In this document: piece after piece, positions 63,356 to 64,000 of the stretch | Numbering within the stretch: position 1 is the first letter of the stretch | Layout of the letters: every line of letters begins with the position of its first letter | From: an uncultured Sphingomonadaceae bacterium | GTDB lineage: Bacteria > Pseudomonadota > Alphaproteobacteria > Sphingomonadales > Sphingomonadaceae | Length of the DNA: 64,000 bases | Direction of reading: 5' to 3' | NCBI GenBank assembly: GCA_947496865.1 | Contig: CANMEE010000002.1 | Span: 248,001-312,000 of the forward strand | Notes under the pieces: model-generated | What the model saw: only the letters and a program-made list of their open reading frames with translations | Databases searched by the model: none | Told to the model about the DNA's origin: nothing | Program-made: the position numbers and the translations under genes

Positions 63356-63433
63356 ATGCCCAAATTCATGACTCATTTTGCAATTGCCAAAACAGACCAG
63401 TCGGATGGCACATTGGTTGAGAATATGCGATGA
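63356..63433 (+). CDS. 25-codon leader ORF overlapping the glpS start
   Basis: ATG 63356 has a good SD (CGGGAG, 5-base spacing). The product begins MPKFMTHFAIAKTDQ, then SDGTLVENMR, and stops at TGA 63431-63433, overlapping the glpS ATG by ATGA. The glpS start has only a weak SD of its own, so translation is probably coupled. No similarity recognised; it may also be a remnant of a longer gene. Confidence 0.5.
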   Translation: MPKFMTHFAIAKTDQSDGTLVENMR

Positions 63434-64000
63434 GTTTGAAGCTTGAAGGCGTTTCCAAAATATCCGGTAGCAAGACGCATATTTATCCCACTGATATGGA
63501 ATTGCAGAAAGGAACAATGAACGTCCTTCTGGGACCGACATCGGCCGGGAAGACTTCGCTGATGCGGCTCATGGCGGGCTTGGATAAACCTGATCATGGC
63601 AAAATCTATTGGAAAGGCGAAGACGTTACCAAAAAGCGGGTGCAGGACCGCGACATTGCGATGGTGTATCAGCAGTTCATCAACTATCCTGCGATGACGG
63701 TTTATGACAATATTGCTTCCCCGCTAAAGCTGCAGAAAAAATCTGCTGCGGAAATTGATGCAAAAGTACGGGAAATGGCCGAGTTACTGCAGTTGGCATC
63801 TATCTTGGATCGCAAGCCGAGTGAGATATCGGGGGGGCAGCAGCAAAGGTGCGCAATGGCGCGGGCATTGGCGAAAGACGTGGGCCTGGTTTTGATGGAC
63901 GAACCTTTAGCCAATCTGGACTATAAATTGCGTGAGGAGCTGCGCGTAGAAATCCCACGACTGTTTGAGGCATCCGGCAGTATTTTCGTCTATGCTACAA
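63430..64000 (+). CDS. glpS: ABC transporter ATP-binding subunit, GlpS-like (3' end outside window)
   Basis: The open frame runs to the end of the window (190 codons). It has the CUT1-type ATPase features: Walker A GPTSAGKTSLMR, MVYQQFINYPAMTVYDNIASP, the signature ISGGQQQRCAMARALA and Walker B LVLMDEPLANLD. The beginning (SLKLEGVSK, THIYPTDMELQKGTMNVLLGP) and GLDKP match GlpS of the GlpSTPQV glycerol transporter as I recall it from rhizobia. Glycerol specificity is inference; downstream genes are not visible. Confidence 0.85.
   Translation, partial: MSLKLEGVSKISGSKTHIYPTDMELQKGTMNVLLGPTSAGKTSLMRLMAGLDKPDHGKIYWKGEDVTKKRVQDRDIAMVYQQFINYPAMTVYDNIASPLKLQKKSAAEIDAKVREMAELLQLASILDRKPSEISGGQQQRCAMARALAKDVGLVLMDEPLANLDYKLREELRVEIPRLFEASGSIFVYAT

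Overview
The window is chromosomal DNA from an alphaproteobacterium of the Sphingomonadales. A marine Sphingorhabdus/Parasphingorhabdus-like genome is my guess. This rests on moderate GC, a CcrM-type DNA methyltransferase, the rpsO-pnp and bamD-recN-ligA gene orders, the sphingomonad-type XrtA/PEP-CTERM genes (prsK, prsR, prsT), and several secreted proteins of sphingomonad type. No tRNA, rRNA, prophage, IS transposase or CRISPR array was seen. It is mostly core genome with a few accessory or decaying spots.

Layout. 0-2.8 kb: end of rpsO, a terminator, a REP-like inverted repeat and pnp. 2.9-5.8 kb: an exported solenoid-like protein overlapping a DUF3142-like lipoprotein. 5.9-11.1 kb: bamD, recN, a DUF559 cassette bounded by inverted repeats, and ligA. 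11.1-14 kb: two convergent sterol-desaturase-superfamily genes and a Crp/Fnr regulator. 14-19.6 kb: a secreted unknown, a DUF2459 protein, phhA, prmA and an ABC-F ATPase. 19.7-24.4 kb: a 7TM sensor kinase, a LuxR-type response regulator and a large exported Ala/Gly/Lys-rich protein. 24.4-28.7 kb: a spermidine-synthase-like methyltransferase, an SDR, and sdhC-sdhD-sdhA without sdhB. 28.8-38.3 kb: a methyltransferase, two tandem secreted paralogues behind an FMN-dependent hydroxyacid dehydrogenase, creD, a zinc metallopeptidase, 3-hydroxybutyrate dehydrogenase, a DUF4893-like protein, an M20 peptidase and small unknowns.

38.3-47 kb: an orphan perfect hairpin, an XRE/ScfR-like regulator with TGTAAA/TTTACA operators, and an apparent operon of a TIGR03013-type sugar transferase, prsK, prsR and prsT. 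47-55 kb: a GntR regulator, a nitroreductase, a POT peptide transporter with two amidohydrolases, an aldo/keto reductase and an AGCS symporter. 55.1-58.2 kb: glmM, a DUF1272 gene, a small membrane protein, thiD and rnhB, closely packed. 58.2-61.9 kb: a fatty acid desaturase, then ccrM behind a leader with five GANTC sites and CtrA-like boxes, and folP. 61.9-63.1 kb: a patch of gene decay (a frameshifted membrane gene, plus truncated divergent DUF2798-like and marR remnants beside an intact ABM monooxygenase). 63.3-64 kb: start of a GlpS-like glycerol ABC transporter operon with a coupled 25-codon leader ORF.

The strongest non-routine signals are the inverted-repeat DUF559 cassette whose right hairpin holds the ligA ribosome-binding site, the GANTC-dense ccrM leader, the operator-like repeats shared by the XRE regulator and the exopolysaccharide/Prs operon next door, the orphan hairpin between divergent genes, and the deletion scar at 62.85 kb.
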